From assembly GCF_022267325.1 (NCBI RefSeq), contig NZ_JAIZBG010000001.1:2023501-2087500 (forward strand): DNA of 64,000 bases, in the 5' to 3' direction. This stretch comes from Leptospira sanjuanensis (GTDB lineage: Bacteria > Spirochaetota > Leptospiria > Leptospirales > Leptospiraceae). The position numbers and the translations under genes are program-made. Below the pieces are notes generated by a model. The model had not been told where the DNA came from, searched no databases, and saw only the letters and a list, made by a program, of their open reading frames with translations. Numbering within the stretch: the first letter of the stretch is position 1; the number at the start of each line of letters is the position of its first letter. Below are positions 1-28,678 of the stretch, one piece after another.

Positions 1-1
1 A

Positions 2-307
2 AACGAAGCGGCAATCGAAGAATGGAAAAAGATTCACAATCCGAAATCCAGAGCGGTTCCCGACGACATCAAAGAGGTAACGTTAGGCGAGGAATTTTTC
101 GCGGAAACCCCGGAGCCCTTACTCGTTTGGGTGTTGAGTAAACTTGCTTTTGTACCGTCCGTTTCGGAAGGAAGAAGACTCATCAAGGCCGGAGGTTTGT
201 ATCTCGCGGAAGATAAGATCACGGATGAAAAAATTTCCATCCAAAAAGGAAAAGAATACCTGGTAAGACAGGGAAAAAAGGGGAAATTTTTAAAAATTCT
301 TTCCTAA
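2..307 (+). CDS. tyrS: Tyrosyl-tRNA synthetase, C-terminal part (5' end outside window)
   Basis: The first reading frame is open from the window edge to TAA at 305-307 and gives about 101 residues of a protein C-terminus. The segment contains a proline-bounded linker and then an S4-type RNA-binding fold ([22 protein letters not shown], then a [12 protein letters not shown] turn and a KKGKFLKIL ending). This is the layout of the anticodon-arm-binding S4 domain at the end of bacterial TyrRS, which charges tRNA-Tyr in the cytoplasm. The catalytic Rossmann domain lies upstream of the window, so identity rests on the tail alone; another S4 protein is possible but the linker and ending fit TyrRS best. 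A 7-bp inverted repeat (321-327 with 343-349) lies just after the stop and could be a weak terminator. Confidence 0.8.
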   Translation, partial: NEAAIEEWKKIHNPKSRAVPDDIKEVTLGEEFFAETPEPLLVWVLSKLAFVPSVSEGRRLIKAGGLYLAEDKITDEKISIQKGKEYLVRQGKKGKFLKILS

Positions 308-352
308 AAATGATTTGAAGGATTCGAATTTCCCGATTTCAATCGAATCTTT

Positions 353-1549
<1,197 letters not shown>

Positions 1550-1573
1550 AATCGGGCCATTCCTCGAACTTGC

Positions 1574-1601
1574 AGGAGTTCCTTCAAGTTAAAGAACTCC
1601 T
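1574..1601. terminator. Inverted repeat between convergent genes, possible terminator
   Basis: AGGAGTTC (1574-1581) pairs perfectly with GAACTCCT (1594-1601) across a 12-nt loop. It sits in the 97-nt gap between the convergent deacetylase and RND genes, where a bidirectional terminator would be expected. No T-run follows on either strand, so intrinsic termination is not well supported. Confidence 0.35.
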
Positions 1602-1646
1602 CTGGCTCCGGTCATCAAATCTCTTTTCTATATCGAAAGGGGATTC

Positions 1647-4889
<3,243 letters not shown>

Positions 4890-4902
4890 AGTTTTTGTTT
4901 TT

Positions 4903-5439
<537 letters not shown>

Positions 5440-5441
5440 AC

Positions 5442-6164
<723 letters not shown>

Positions 6165-6394
6165 CGGGTTTGAATTTCTTACCGAGCTTTGTTTTTCTAC
6201 GGGAAATAGCGATAAAAAAAGAAATTGGCAACTTCTTTCCGGATTGAGAATGGCCTAAGAAATCATACAATAGAGGTTTCCGAACGGACTTCTTTGGAGT
6301 TATAGAAGCGGAGAAACGGAGCGAGAAGCAAGCGTAAAAGAGTTTGACAGAGGGCTGAAAGTTTAAAAACTCAAGTGGCGGAAAGTGCAAGGTC

Positions 6395-6470
<76 letters not shown>

Positions 6471-6528
6471 AAGGAATCAGGTTTTTACCGAATTCATTGA
6501 AGTCAATACAAATACAGGAGTGGTAAGG

Positions 6529-6837
6529 ATGAGTGAGTCGATCGAGGATTTGCAAAAAAAATTAAAAATCCAAAACGATATTATCAAAGGATATGAGAAG
6601 GTTTTAAGACTCAACGAGCAGGAATTGGAGAACGCGGACGAAATCATCCGTATGTACGAAGGCATCATTCAATATTCCGGAAGAGAGTTGAAGGACGCAA
6701 AGGAAGCATTCGACGCGACCAACGTCGTCACCAATCTTTCCCGAGAAGAACTGATGGGAGCTTTGACTCGTATTAGAGAATTAGAAAATGCGAATAAGAA
6801 ACTTCGGGAAGAATCCTTAAAGTTTCAGGCCGGCTGA
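6529..6837 (+). CDS. Small coiled-coil protein of unknown function
   Basis: 102 residues from ATG 6529, preceded by AGGAG at 6516-6520 (8-nt spacing), which favours this start over the in-frame GTG at 6520. Almost the whole protein is charged heptad-like sequence (LQKKLKIQNDIIKGYEKVL, then LTRIRELENANKKLREE), predicting a long coiled coil with no catalytic domain. It lies 9 nt upstream of the GAF-SpoIIE-HATPase regulator and is probably co-transcribed with it and the STAS gene. It could be a scaffold or partner in that phosphatase/anti-sigma module; this is inference from position only. Confidence 0.75.
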   Translation: MSESIEDLQKKLKIQNDIIKGYEKVLRLNEQELENADEIIRMYEGIIQYSGRELKDAKEAFDATNVVTNLSREELMGALTRIRELENANKKLREESLKFQAG

Positions 6838-6846
6838 ACCTCTGCT

Positions 6847-9976
<3,130 letters not shown>

Positions 9977-10055
9977 TTTTCCGCTTCGGAACATACCAGA
10001 ATTTAACTTTCCCGAGAATCCTTTCTTTAAAAACTGGATATATTTCATTCCATTT

Positions 10056-11722
<1,667 letters not shown>

Positions 11723-11723
11723 G

Positions 11724-14473
<2,750 letters not shown>

Positions 14474-14508
14474 TTTTTTTCCGATCGGTTTCGCTTAACG
14501 CAGAAACG

Positions 14509-14545
14509 ACGGCGGATCCATGGATTTGGGTTCGCCGTTTTTTTT
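14509..14545 (+). terminator. Rho-independent terminator after the carboxylase genes
   Basis: ACGGCG at 14509-14514 pairs with CGCCGT at 14533-14538, with further partial pairing inside, followed directly by eight T. It stands 36 nt after the biotin carboxylase stop. The remaining 160 nt up to the cheB stop contain nothing I can support. Confidence 0.8.
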
Positions 14546-14706
14546 GTCTTTTAGGTCGTGATCGGGACGCGCGTTCGTGTTTCCTGGTTCAGGAAAGTTC
14601 GCGGTTATTCGTATCGAGCCGTTATGCGCGTTTTCTGCATTCGGTTGAATTAAGAAAACATTATATGCTCTTTTTGTATCCGTTCGCGATGCGTCCGTTC
14701 AAGGTT

Positions 14707-15752
14707 TTAAAAATTCTGAACCTCTTTTACGATCTTGGACAAGGGAAGAATCGTATCCACAGCTCCTTTCAAGATCGCTTCCTTCGGCATTCCGAAAACG
14801 ACGCAGCTTGCTTCATCCTGCGCAATCGTAGCGGCGCCGGTTTGTTTTATCTTTAAAAGTCCGTTCGCTCCGTCGTTTCCCATTCCGGTCATGATGATTC
14901 CTTTCGCATTCTTACCCGCGACCTTTGCCACGGAGTTGAATAAGATATCCACCGATGGCCGATGACGATTGACGAGAGGTCCGTCCAAAATGCGGATATG
15001 AAACTGCGCGCCGCTTAGATAAACCTCCATGTGTTTGTTTCCGGGTGCGATGTATGCGGAACCGAGCTGAATTCGATCCCCGTCCTTCGCTTCCTTGACT
15101 TGAATCTTGCTGATTTGATTCAGGCGATTCGCAAAAGCTTCCGTGAATTTTTCAGGCATGTGTTGAACGATCACGATTCCTGGACAATGAACGTCCAAAC
15201 GAGTAAGAATGTATTCAAGCGCCTGCGTTCCTCCCGTTGACGTTCCGATCGCAATCAACTTATCCGTCGTACTGATCTTTGAAAAATCCGCCTTGGTTTG
15301 TTTGTGAGTTTCAAAAAATTTGGAATCCACGTTTTGAGAAGCATGAAGTTTGATTCGCGAAACGGAAGCGTGTGCGGCTTTGACGGAATCGATGAAAAGA
15401 ATTTCGGATTCTTCCAGAAAATGTTTTAATCCGACCTTCGGTTTTTCGATGATGTCGATGGCTCCGAGTTTCATTGCCAGAACGGCGGTTTCGGATTCCT
15501 TTTCCGCCAAGGAAGAACAGATAATCACGGGCGTCGGCTTTTCGGACATGATCTTTTTCAAAAAGGAAATCCCGTCCATGCGAGGCATTTCAACGTCGAG
15601 TATAAAAACGTCCGGCCAAACTGCGGAGAGTTTATCAGCCGCAAAAATCGGATCGGAGGCCGACCCGATAATCTCGATTTCGGGATCTTTACTCAAGATT
15701 TGAGCGAGAACCTGACGAACGACCGCTGAATCGTCTATGATAAAAACCTGTA

Positions 15753-15756
<4 letters not shown>
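14707..15756 (-). CDS. cheB: Chemotaxis response regulator protein-glutamate methylesterase
   Basis: 349 residues from GTG at 15756, which overlaps the cheD stop as GTGA; the longer frame to 15795 would bury more of cheD. The receiver domain (1-120) has DD8-9, phosphoacceptor Asp54 in FILDVEMPRMDG and a C-terminal KP pair. The methylesterase domain has GTSTGGTQAL with the catalytic Ser, VQHMPEKFTEAF with His, and MGNDGANG with Asp. CheB removes methyl (and amide) groups from chemoreceptors to reset adaptation. It is the last gene of the nine-gene chemotaxis operon. No cheR methyltransferase gene is seen in the window, so it must lie elsewhere. Confidence 0.96.
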
Positions 15757-16252
<496 letters not shown>

Positions 16253-16256
<4 letters not shown>

Positions 16257-16768
16257 GCTTTCTCCGCCAACGCCTCCGCCGATTGGTTTTCTTCCAGAGA
16301 AGTCAATTCTTCCAGATTCAGAATTTTATCCGTGTTGAGGATGATGATAAATCCGTTCTCTTGACGGGCCATCCCCAATATAAAATCCACTTTGATCTTG
16401 GAACCGAAGGTAGGAGCGGGCTCTATATCGCTCCCCGAAATCGAAACGACTTCGTTTACGGATTCGACAAGGATTCCTAAATCCGTTTTCTCCTTTCTAT
16501 CTCCGTCCCGTCCCGAATGAAGTTCGACTATAATCACGCATGTTTTCCGATCCGGCTCGATCTTGCTCTTAAAGAATTTATGCTTTAAATCGACGACAGG
16601 AACCACGTTACCCCGTAAATTTATAACTCCGGGAATAAATTCTGGCATTAGCGGAACCGTAGTCAAACCGGAATATTCGATGATTTCCTTGATGTGCAAT
16701 ATTCCGATTCCATAATGTTCATCGCCGAGACAAAACGTCAGAAACTGGTTTTCTTCCATTGAGTTCAT
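16253..16768 (-). CDS. cheW: Chemotaxis coupling protein CheW
   Basis: 171 residues, a single CheW-like SH3-type fold that links receptors to CheA. The sequence shows the typical opening (FCLGDEHYGIGILHIKEII), the hallmark PGVINLRGNVVPVVDL, and a later GILVESVNEVVSI segment. A short extension of about 20 polar residues follows the domain. The start at 16768 has GAGGAAA about 8 nt upstream; a second ATG nine bases later is possible. It lies 12 nt after the MCP gene. Confidence 0.95.
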
Positions 16769-16780
16769 TCGTTTTCCTCT

Positions 16781-19309
16781 TCAATATTTTTCGAACTTAT
16801 CCGCGAGAGGCGATACTCGCATCGAGTCCGATTTCGGTTTCGCAGTTTCCCGTTTTAAACTCACCGATGGACTCTTTAAGATTCCGCCTCCGTTGGTCAT
16901 TCGTTTTCCGTCCGTTTCCAATATCTTAAAGAACAAGACGGACTCTCTCAGCTGCTCGGCTTGTGCGTTCATCTCCTCGGAAATAGCGGCCAATTCTTCC
17001 GAAGCGGATGCATTCTGCTGCGATACTTGATCCAATTGTCCCATCGCCTTATTGATTTCGGAAACGCCCGAGGCTTGTTCGTCACTCGCTGCGGTAATCT
17101 CTTGAACGAGATCCGCCGTTTTTCGAATCGATGGAACGATTTGGGATATAAGCTCTCCGGCCCGTTCCGCAATCGCAACGCTACTTCCCGCTAAGCTGCT
17201 GATTTCGTTCGCGGATTTTTGACTTCTTTCCGCCAGTTTACGGACTTCGGAGGCTACAACCGCAAATCCCTTTCCGTGATCTCCGGCTCTAGCGGCTTCG
17301 ATCGCTGCGTTTAACGCGAGTAAGTTGGTTTGATAGGCTATATCCTCGATGATACTGATCTTTTCCGCGATCTGCTTCATCGCTTTTACCGTTTCGATGA
17401 CCGATGCGCCGCCTTCTTCGGCGTCTTTCGAGGACTTGGAAGAGATTTGTTCCGTTTGACGGGAATTCTGCGCATTTTGATCGATGGACGCAGTCATCTC
17501 CTCCAGGGAAGAAGTCGTTTCTTCGACACTCGCGGCTTGTTCCGAAGCGCCCTGACTCAATGAATTGGCGGTGGAAGAAACTTCGCTCGCGGACGTCACG
17601 AGACTTGAAGAACGAACGATGATGTCACCGATAATTTCGTTCAGTTTGTCCATGGTAGTATTGGAGTATTCCTTCAGCTTTCCGAAAGTTCCATGATATT
17701 CGTTCGTGATTTTTTCGGTAAGATTGCCGGCGGAAATTCGTTCCAACGCGTCCACAACCTCGTTCAATCCGCGATTGCTTACTTCCAAAAGCTGATTGAG
17801 CGATTGACTCAAATTCAAAAAGAATCCGCTCTTCCTTTCCAGTGAAATTCGGGTGGTAAAATCCCCCTTCGCGGCGGCATTTACGATTTCTTCCACTTCC
17901 TCCTGAACGGCAATTTGGTTCGTAACATCCGCCCATTCCACTACAGAGCCGAGTCGTTTACCGTTCGCGTCTAAAATCGGATTCGCGATCAAATCGAAAG
18001 TTCTTACGCCGATCTTGATGGTAGCCTTATGAACCGCAGTGAAACTGTTCAACAAACCTCTTTGATGGGTCGGATTTTTATGAAATTGATCGATGCTCGA
18101 GCCGATCAATGCTTTGAGATCGAAGTGCGCGAATTGTTTTTTGATATCCGCTTCCCCGACCTGAAACATCTGTATGACCGCCTTGTTCATATAACGGATA
18201 TTGAATTCGTTATCGGCGATCATTACGTTTGTGGAAGTGTTGTCCAATGCGACTTTGACCCGAACCAGTTCCTCGTTTTCGATGCTCCTTTGTTCGGCGA
18301 TTTTATTTTGTTCGGTAACATCGCTCCATTCGACCACGGATCCTAAGCGGTTTCCTTTTTCATCAATGATAGGATTTGCAATCAGATCAAAAGTTCTTCC
18401 TCCGATATTGATCGATGAACGGAACGTATCCGTAAATTTTTCGAGAATCCCCCTTTGGTGAGCCGGATTCTTGTGAAAACCGTCGATGTTCATTCCTATC
18501 AACTTGGAAGGATTGAAGTTACCGAATTGCTTTTTGATATCCGCTTCCGCCGTCTGAAACATGGTACGGATCGACTTGTTCATATAGACGATGTTCAAAC
18601 TTTTATCCGCCATCATGATATTCGTAGTTACGTTATCAAGGGCGGTCCGCATCCTTAAAAATTCGCGCTCCAAATTAAGGATGGTACTTTGGCTACTGCG
18701 GTTGAACCACCAAAGAAGAGCGACCAGAAGAATTGAAATTACGGTATATTCAACAATCGTAATCCAGAAAGAATGATCCGTTGCAGCGGGAATCGCAGAC
18801 GCAGTTTCGCCGTATTTCAGAAAGTGACTCAAAATCTCGGATTTCACTTCACGAAACGAGGAAAGATCCGCCGAAAAATCTGCGTTCAAAAACGAAGGAA
18901 GATCCTTTCTCAAATCCTTCGAAACGGAGATTTTGCTCTTTACTTGTTCCGTCGCATTGGAGAGCGAATCGATCTTTTTTTCCAGACGTTGTAGCGAAAC
19001 GTCTCCTTTGGAAGACGAATCGGAGAGAAGAGAATGCAATGCGTCCAAATTCTTTCGGATTTCATCCAAATCGGAAAGAAGGTGTTCCTTTTCCTTTCCT
19101 AGGGAGATATCTAGGGAGAATTTACCGAGCGATTCGTCCGCCTTCAGCAAAACCTCCGCGGAACGTTTTACCGATTCCAGGTTTTTTGCAGACTCGGACT
19201 GAAAACCGTTTTCGGGAATCGAATTTCTAAAATTCTGTACTGATAAAAAAACGAATCCGTTGATTGTGATAGCCAATCCGATCCATATTCCCAAATTTTT
19301 TCGAAACAT
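16781..19309 (-). CDS. Methyl-accepting chemotaxis protein with two PAS domains
   Basis: 842 residues. A first TM (about 7-26) and a second (about 181-202) bracket a helical sensor region of 150 residues without a named fold. Two similar PAS domains follow in the cytoplasm (about 219-335 and 350-468). They share the blocks MNK(S/A)-[16 protein letters not shown](A/T)HQRG and LGSVVEW. One or two HAMP-like helices (about 470-560) lead to a long methyl-accepting coiled coil (about 570-795) with the CheA/CheW-contacting tip ([20 protein letters not shown], 658-677). It probably senses redox or another small ligand through PAS, and binds the CheW and CheA encoded on either side. No C-terminal CheR-docking pentapeptide is evident. 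GGAG lies 9 nt before the ATG. Confidence 0.93.
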   Translation of the reverse strand: MFRKNLGIWIGLAITINGFVFLSVQNFRNSIPENGFQSESAKNLESVKRSAEVLLKADESLGKFSLDISLGKEKEHLLSDLDEIRKNLDALHSLLSDSSSKGDVSLQRLEKKIDSLSNATEQVKSKISVSKDLRKDLPSFLNADFSADLSSFREVKSEILSHFLKYGETASAIPAATDHSFWITIVEYTVISILLVALLWWFNRSSQSTILNLEREFLRMRTALDNVTTNIMMADKSLNIVYMNKSIRTMFQTAEADIKKQFGNFNPSKLIGMNIDGFHKNPAHQRGILEKFTDTFRSSINIGGRTFDLIANPIIDEKGNRLGSVVEWSDVTEQNKIAEQRSIENEELVRVKVALDNTSTNVMIADNEFNIRYMNKAVIQMFQVGEADIKKQFAHFDLKALIGSSIDQFHKNPTHQRGLLNSFTAVHKATIKIGVRTFDLIANPILDANGKRLGSVVEWADVTNQIAVQEEVEEIVNAAAKGDFTTRISLERKSGFFLNLSQSLNQLLEVSNRGLNEVVDALERISAGNLTEKITNEYHGTFGKLKEYSNTTMDKLNEIIGDIIVRSSSLVTSASEVSSTANSLSQGASEQAASVEETTSSLEEMTASIDQNAQNSRQTEQISSKSSKDAEEGGASVIETVKAMKQIAEKISIIEDIAYQTNLLALNAAIEAARAGDHGKGFAVVASEVRKLAERSQKSANEISSLAGSSVAIAERAGELISQIVPSIRKTADLVQEITAASDEQASGVSEINKAMGQLDQVSQQNASASEELAAISEEMNAQAEQLRESVLFFKILETDGKRMTNGGGILKSPSVSLKRETAKPKSDSMRVSPLADKFEKY

Positions 19310-19353
19310 AAAATTTCTCCATATTCAAAATACTTAAAATGAATCCGAATCAA

Positions 19354-21516
19354 TCAAAGCGATTTCGTCGCGAATTCCCGGTTTTTATTCTGTTCCTGAT
19401 CCCGAATCGCGTTGTACAGACCCGGAACGTCCAATATAAACGCGATTTCTCCGCTTCCTAAAATGGAAGTGCCGCTAAAAACTTTGATATTCTTAAATAT
19501 TTCTGCCATAGGTCGGATCACCGATTGGACTTCTCCGTGAAGTCCGTTGACTACGATACCGAAAGACTTATCTTCATATTCTAAAACCAATATATTCTCT
19601 TTTTCTGATTCTTCATTTTCCAAAGAGAGGAATCCGGAAAGATTCAAAACCGGGAGAAGTTCCCCCCTAAGATTCATCGTTCCCGAGGATGAGCCGTTCA
19701 AAACGACTTTGGATTCGACAGTTTCGCGAACAAGCTGCATCGGAACGATGAAATAGGTTCCCGAAGCCTTGATCAGAAATCCGTCTATGATCGCGAGAGT
19801 CAGAGGCAGTCGGATTAAAAAAGAACTCCCTCCGTCTTTTACGCTTTGAATTTGAACGGTTCCGCGCAATGATTCGATGTTTCTTAGAACCACGTCCATT
19901 CCTACACCTCTTCCGGAAAGGTTGGTTACTTGTTCCGCCGTTGAAAAACCGGGCTGAAAGATTAAAGAATATATTTCCGACTCGGATAGGATTTGATCCT
20001 TTGCGATCAATCCTTTGGAAATTGCCTTTTCCAAAATTCGTTCGCTATCAAGTCCTTTTCCATCATCGCTGATCTCGATCAAGATGCTTCCGGTTCCGTG
20101 GCTGGCCTGAATTCTAAGTTTGCCGATTTCGGGCTTTCCTTTTCGAATCCGCTCCTCGGAAGTTTCAAGTCCGTGATCGAGTGCATTTCTAAGGATATGA
20201 ACGATCGGGTCCGCGATCTTCTCTATAACGGATCGATCCAGTTCGGTTTCGCCGCCGAAAATCTCCAGTTCGACTCGCTTATTTAATTCTTTCGAAAGAT
20301 CGCGCACGACGCGTTTGTATTTCTCGAATAGATCCGCGATCGGAACCATGCGTAGACTCAATGCGAACTCGCGGATTTCGCTTACGAGTCGATACAAGGA
20401 TTCGGAACCTTCGATTAGCTGTGTATCTCCCGTATCGACGACCTTTCTACTCAGATTGGCTTCTTGAGTGATCAATTCGCCGACAAGACTTATCAAGGTG
20501 TCTATCTTTGCGGAATCGACCCGCAGCGTTTTCGTCTGCATCTTTAAGGCTTCCGATTCCTTTCCATTCTCGAGAGTAGAAGATGTTGTTTCGTTCAATA
20601 CGGACTTGTAATCGGGAGAAGAGGGGCTTGGCGTAGTTCCAGCGGAATGAATCAAGGTTTCGATCTCTTCCGCGCTTAAAACCTTCTGGATTTCAAGCGC
20701 GTTCAAATACACGTTCTTTCCGAAAGGAAAATCATTGCAATTTTCTTCGAATCGATCCAGTCCACATCCCGGGGATAGGATTTTTATATAACCGCCTTCT
20801 CTTAAAAATTGAAGTGTCGATTCGATCTCTTCTCCTTGCGAAGAGGTCTCGTAAGAGATTTCGAAACCTAGATAGGAATGTTCCGGATTAAAATCCTCCC
20901 AGTCGGGAATCGACTCCGGATAAACGAATACGTGTTTGATCTTGCCGGATTGGGATAGATATTTAATGAAAGTAAAGGGATCCATCCCGGATTCGAATAG
21001 ATGAAGATTCGGTACAAGCGTGATTTGCCAATATTTGGAACTCGATCCGATCGTTTGTTTTTCCACGCCAGGTTCGGAAGGAGTCGATGTGACCGATGGA
21101 GCGGATTGGGTACCGTTTTCGACGTTATCCGAAAGAATCTTTTTAGCCACCGACATAAGCTCGGCCTGTCTTCGGGACATCTTCGAATCCAAAACCAAAG
21201 TTTCTCCCACGGACTCGACAAGACCTCTGATGTGATCGCACGCCAAAAATAAGAATTCGATTCCTTCCTTGGTGAGATTTTGTTTCCCCGAACGAATCCG
21301 ATCCAAAATCGTTTCCACCTCGTGGGTGAACTTTTCGATCGGTTCGTATCCGAACATTCCGGAAGTTCCTTTAATCGTGTGAATCGCCCGGAATACGGAA
21401 TGAATCTCTTCGCTGCTTTTCGAATCCTTTTCCAATATCAGAAGACTCGATTCCATCGAAGAAAGCAGTTCCTCCGATTCCGATATGAACGTATCCCTTA
21501 CTTCGGAAAGATCCAT
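19354..21516 (-). CDS. cheA: Chemotaxis histidine kinase CheA
   Basis: 720 residues. The HPt domain (1-105) has phospho-His46 in AIHTIKGTSG. A P2-like region (about 160-250: DPFTFIKYLSQSGKI) would dock response regulators. The dimerisation helices (about 325-400) include VDSAKIDTLISLVGELIT. The GHKL ATPase (400-575) has ILRNALDHGLE, SDDGKGLD and GRGVGMDVV. A CheW-like domain (580-710) has NLRGELLPVLNL. CheA phosphorylates itself on His46 and passes phosphate to CheY and CheB. It starts 2 nt after the STAS gene. All catalytic motifs are intact. Confidence 0.96.
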   Translation of the reverse strand: MDLSEVRDTFISESEELLSSMESSLLILEKDSKSSEEIHSVFRAIHTIKGTSGMFGYEPIEKFTHEVETILDRIRSGKQNLTKEGIEFLFLACDHIRGLVESVGETLVLDSKMSRRQAELMSVAKKILSDNVENGTQSAPSVTSTPSEPGVEKQTIGSSSKYWQITLVPNLHLFESGMDPFTFIKYLSQSGKIKHVFVYPESIPDWEDFNPEHSYLGFEISYETSSQGEEIESTLQFLREGGYIKILSPGCGLDRFEENCNDFPFGKNVYLNALEIQKVLSAEEIETLIHSAGTTPSPSSPDYKSVLNETTSSTLENGKESEALKMQTKTLRVDSAKIDTLISLVGELITQEANLSRKVVDTGDTQLIEGSESLYRLVSEIREFALSLRMVPIADLFEKYKRVVRDLSKELNKRVELEIFGGETELDRSVIEKIADPIVHILRNALDHGLETSEERIRKGKPEIGKLRIQASHGTGSILIEISDDGKGLDSERILEKAISKGLIAKDQILSESEIYSLIFQPGFSTAEQVTNLSGRGVGMDVVLRNIESLRGTVQIQSVKDGGSSFLIRLPLTLAIIDGFLIKASGTYFIVPMQLVRETVESKVVLNGSSSGTMNLRGELLPVLNLSGFLSLENEESEKENILVLEYEDKSFGIVVNGLHGEVQSVIRPMAEIFKNIKVFSGTSILGSGEIAFILDVPGLYNAIRDQEQNKNREFATKSL

Positions 21517-21518
21517 AC

Positions 21519-21911
21519 TCAGTCTTTACTCGTTCCGTAACGGAACGAAAACTCCTTCAGTTCATCTTTTGAAAGTCGGATCTTATCCCTCAAAAAACCG
21601 GTAAGACCGTAGAGATCGATCAGACGCAAAACGCTATGGCTATGATTCACCAAACGCACGTTAGTTTCGTTCGTTTTGGCTTCTTTTTTCAAAACCAAAA
21701 GGATCTGTAGACATGCCGTATCCATCTTCGTTACCTTACTCAAATCGATTTCCAAAAAAGAGTAAGAATCCTTTCGAACGGCGTCGAGTTTGCCCTTTAG
21801 TTCGGAAGCTTCGTAGATCGTAAGTTCTCCTTCCAGATTCAACCTTAATCCTACCGAGGTCGAACCCTCGAATTCCTCTTCGGTCCGGTTTGTAAATAAT
21901 GAAAACGGCAT
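21519..21911 (-). CDS. STAS-domain protein in the chemotaxis operon
   Basis: 130 residues with one STAS fold (about 20-110). The phospho-loop region reads KMDTACLQILL, with Thr65 where SpoIIAA-type proteins have Ser, followed by a conserved-looking VRLVNHSHSVLRLIDLYGL helix. It sits between cheY (6 nt upstream) and cheA (2 nt downstream), so it belongs to this operon. In other systems STAS proteins are switched by HATPase kinases; candidates here are the RR-HATPase protein at 22295 or CheA itself. This is inference; its partner is not known. Confidence 0.88.
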   Translation of the reverse strand: MPFSLFTNRTEEEFEGSTSVGLRLNLEGELTIYEASELKGKLDAVRKDSYSFLEIDLSKVTKMDTACLQILLVLKKEAKTNETNVRLVNHSHSVLRLIDLYGLTGFLRDKIRLSKDELKEFSFRYGTSKD

Positions 21912-21917
21912 ATACTT

Positions 21918-22280
21918 TTAGGGAAGAAGCTTATGAATGGTTTGAACCAATTCTTCGGGTGAAAACGGTTTCGTAAGCCAGGCACGCGCACCCGCGGCAA
22001 GTCCTTGGCTTTTGACGTCTTCCTGCGATTCCGTGGTCAGCATTATTATGGGCGTAAATTTATTCTTAGGATCTTTCTTGATTTCTTTTACGAAAGTGAT
22101 TCCGTCCATGTTCGGCATGTTCATATCGCTGACGATCAAATCGACTTTATCGTTTTGTAATTTACTCAAACCGTCCTGTCCGTCCACCGCTTCCAGGATA
22201 TCGAAATCGGAACCGCTCAGATGAAGATTGAGTATCTTCCTAAAAACCGCCGAGTCGTCCACGATAAGAATACGTTTCAT
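21918..22280 (-). CDS. cheY: Chemotaxis response regulator CheY
   Basis: 120 residues, a stand-alone receiver. Start ATG at 22280, with GGAG about 7 nt upstream; the longer open frame to 22568 is antisense overlap with the preceding gene and is not credible. Acidic pair D8-D9, phosphoacceptor Asp52 in VSDMNMPNMDG, the switch Thr in MLTTES and the Lys in LTKPFSP are all present. Phospho-CheY binds the flagellar motor switch or acts as a phosphate sink. It follows the receiver-HATPase gene by 14 nt. Confidence 0.95.
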   Translation of the reverse strand: MKRILIVDDSAVFRKILNLHLSGSDFDILEAVDGQDGLSKLQNDKVDLIVSDMNMPNMDGITFVKEIKKDPKNKFTPIIMLTTESQEDVKSQGLAAGARAWLTKPFSPEELVQTIHKLLP

Positions 22281-22294
22281 TTGTTTCTCCTTAA

Positions 22295-25733
<3,439 letters not shown>

Positions 25734-25983
25734 GGCCCGACAACATCCTCAATTTTACAAAAAGATCAATGATTTTATTCGTCGAAGAGGCGAATTCCAT
25801 ATTCAAATAATACAAAATTCTTAAATGCAAAAAGTGGAATAAAGGCGAGATGAGATTTCTTGCGATTTTGAAAGAAAATCGATGAAATTCAGGAAAAAAG
25901 AAATTTCCTAAATTCTCCATTCCTTAAGGAGTGGAGCGAAGTTTACGCGGATTTCTATGTCGCTTTTTGACGCGATTTTCGGA

Positions 25984-26922
<939 letters not shown>

Positions 26923-27104
26923 GAAAACTCCGTCCGAGTACCATTCTAAGAAACTCGTTTCAGCAAAGAATCAAAAAAAATTCCCGCGCGCTTACGATCC
27001 TTTCACGCGACATAGCGAAATCCGATAGGAAGCGGTTTTTTATCATAGAATCGCCAAAAAAAGTGCATTATCGGATTTTACGGACGCGTCGATGGATTCT
27101 TTGA

Positions 27105-27124
27105 AAAGGTCAAGGAAGACCTTT
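27105..27124. promoter_or_regulatory. Inverted repeat upstream of flaB, candidate operator
   Basis: AAAGGTC (27105-27111) and GACCTTT (27118-27124) form a perfect 7-bp inverted repeat with a 6-nt spacer, 51 nt before the flaB start. It is flanked by two copies of TTTGAAAA. It could be a regulator-binding site or a leader hairpin in the flaB message. No promoter was assigned with confidence in the ispH-flaB gap. Confidence 0.4.
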
Positions 27125-27126
27125 GA

Positions 27127-28023
<897 letters not shown>

Positions 28024-28039
28024 ACTGAAAGCTCCGTTT

Positions 28040-28074
28040 CTTCCGGCTGAAAGACCTTAAATTTCAGCCGGAAG
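28040..28074 (+). other. Hairpin downstream of flaB
   Basis: CTTCCGGCTGAAA (28040-28052) pairs perfectly with TTTCAGCCGGAAG (28062-28074) around a 9-nt loop. There is no T-run after it, so it may protect the message end rather than terminate. It begins 17 nt after the flaB stop. Confidence 0.65.
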
Positions 28075-28082
28075 AGTTAAGC

Positions 28083-28190
<108 letters not shown>

Positions 28191-28218
28191 CTTCCAATTC
28201 CGCCTTTACTTTCGTCCA

Positions 28219-28638
28219 ATGGACAAGATGTTTCGTTGGAAAAAGGGGAGTGGACTGGTTTTGATCGGCGCAATCGTGCTGAATTTAGCCTGTATGTCTT
28301 TTATGGGCGTCACCGGAACTTGCCCGATGGGTTCCGCTTCTTCCATGTCAGATTCCTCCGCTGTTCCTTGTCATGGGGAGAATGGCGATTCGAATCATGA
28401 TTCAGCTTCCGATTGTTGTTCCTCTGAAGTTACCAGTTCGGGCGTACAACCCGAATTTCGATTCGAACTTCAGAATTTCTGGAAGTTTCCGATTCTTTCG
28501 GTTCTTTTTATTCTTCCTCTCGATTTCGTATTAGCAGCTCCCAAGACGACCGCATTTGAAACGCTCGATCGCAGTTTGGGCGGACCACACTCCGAATTTC
28601 AAAATCCTCTTTCTCTTCTTCAAGTTTTTCTCATCTAA
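28219..28638 (+). CDS. Cys/Met/His-rich small lipoprotein-like protein before copper-type efflux genes
   Basis: 139 residues, family not recognised. A basic N-terminus and hydrophobic stretch end in LNLAC at 21-25, a plausible lipobox, so it may be a lipoprotein. The next part is rich in metal-binding side chains: MSFMGVTGTCPMG, a CHGENG segment, HDSAS and a paired Cys (DCCSS). A second hydrophobic stretch (about 92-111) follows. It lies 40 nt upstream of the CusC-like gene and reads in the same direction, so it is probably the first gene of that operon. A role as periplasmic metal-binding or sensing accessory is inference. Start at 28219 lacks a good ribosome-binding site; ATG at 28228 is an alternative. 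Confidence 0.6.
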   Translation: MDKMFRWKKGSGLVLIGAIVLNLACMSFMGVTGTCPMGSASSMSDSSAVPCHGENGDSNHDSASDCCSSEVTSSGVQPEFRFELQNFWKFPILSVLFILPLDFVLAAPKTTAFETLDRSLGGPHSEFQNPLSLLQVFLI

Positions 28639-28678
28639 ACAGAACCTGTCATTCTTCTTTCGATTTTAAGGAGGAGCC

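Noticed and set aside
27018..27030. Sigma-28-like CCGATAG box upstream of flaB
   Set aside because: The -10-like part matches, but no TAAA-type -35 is found at the right distance.
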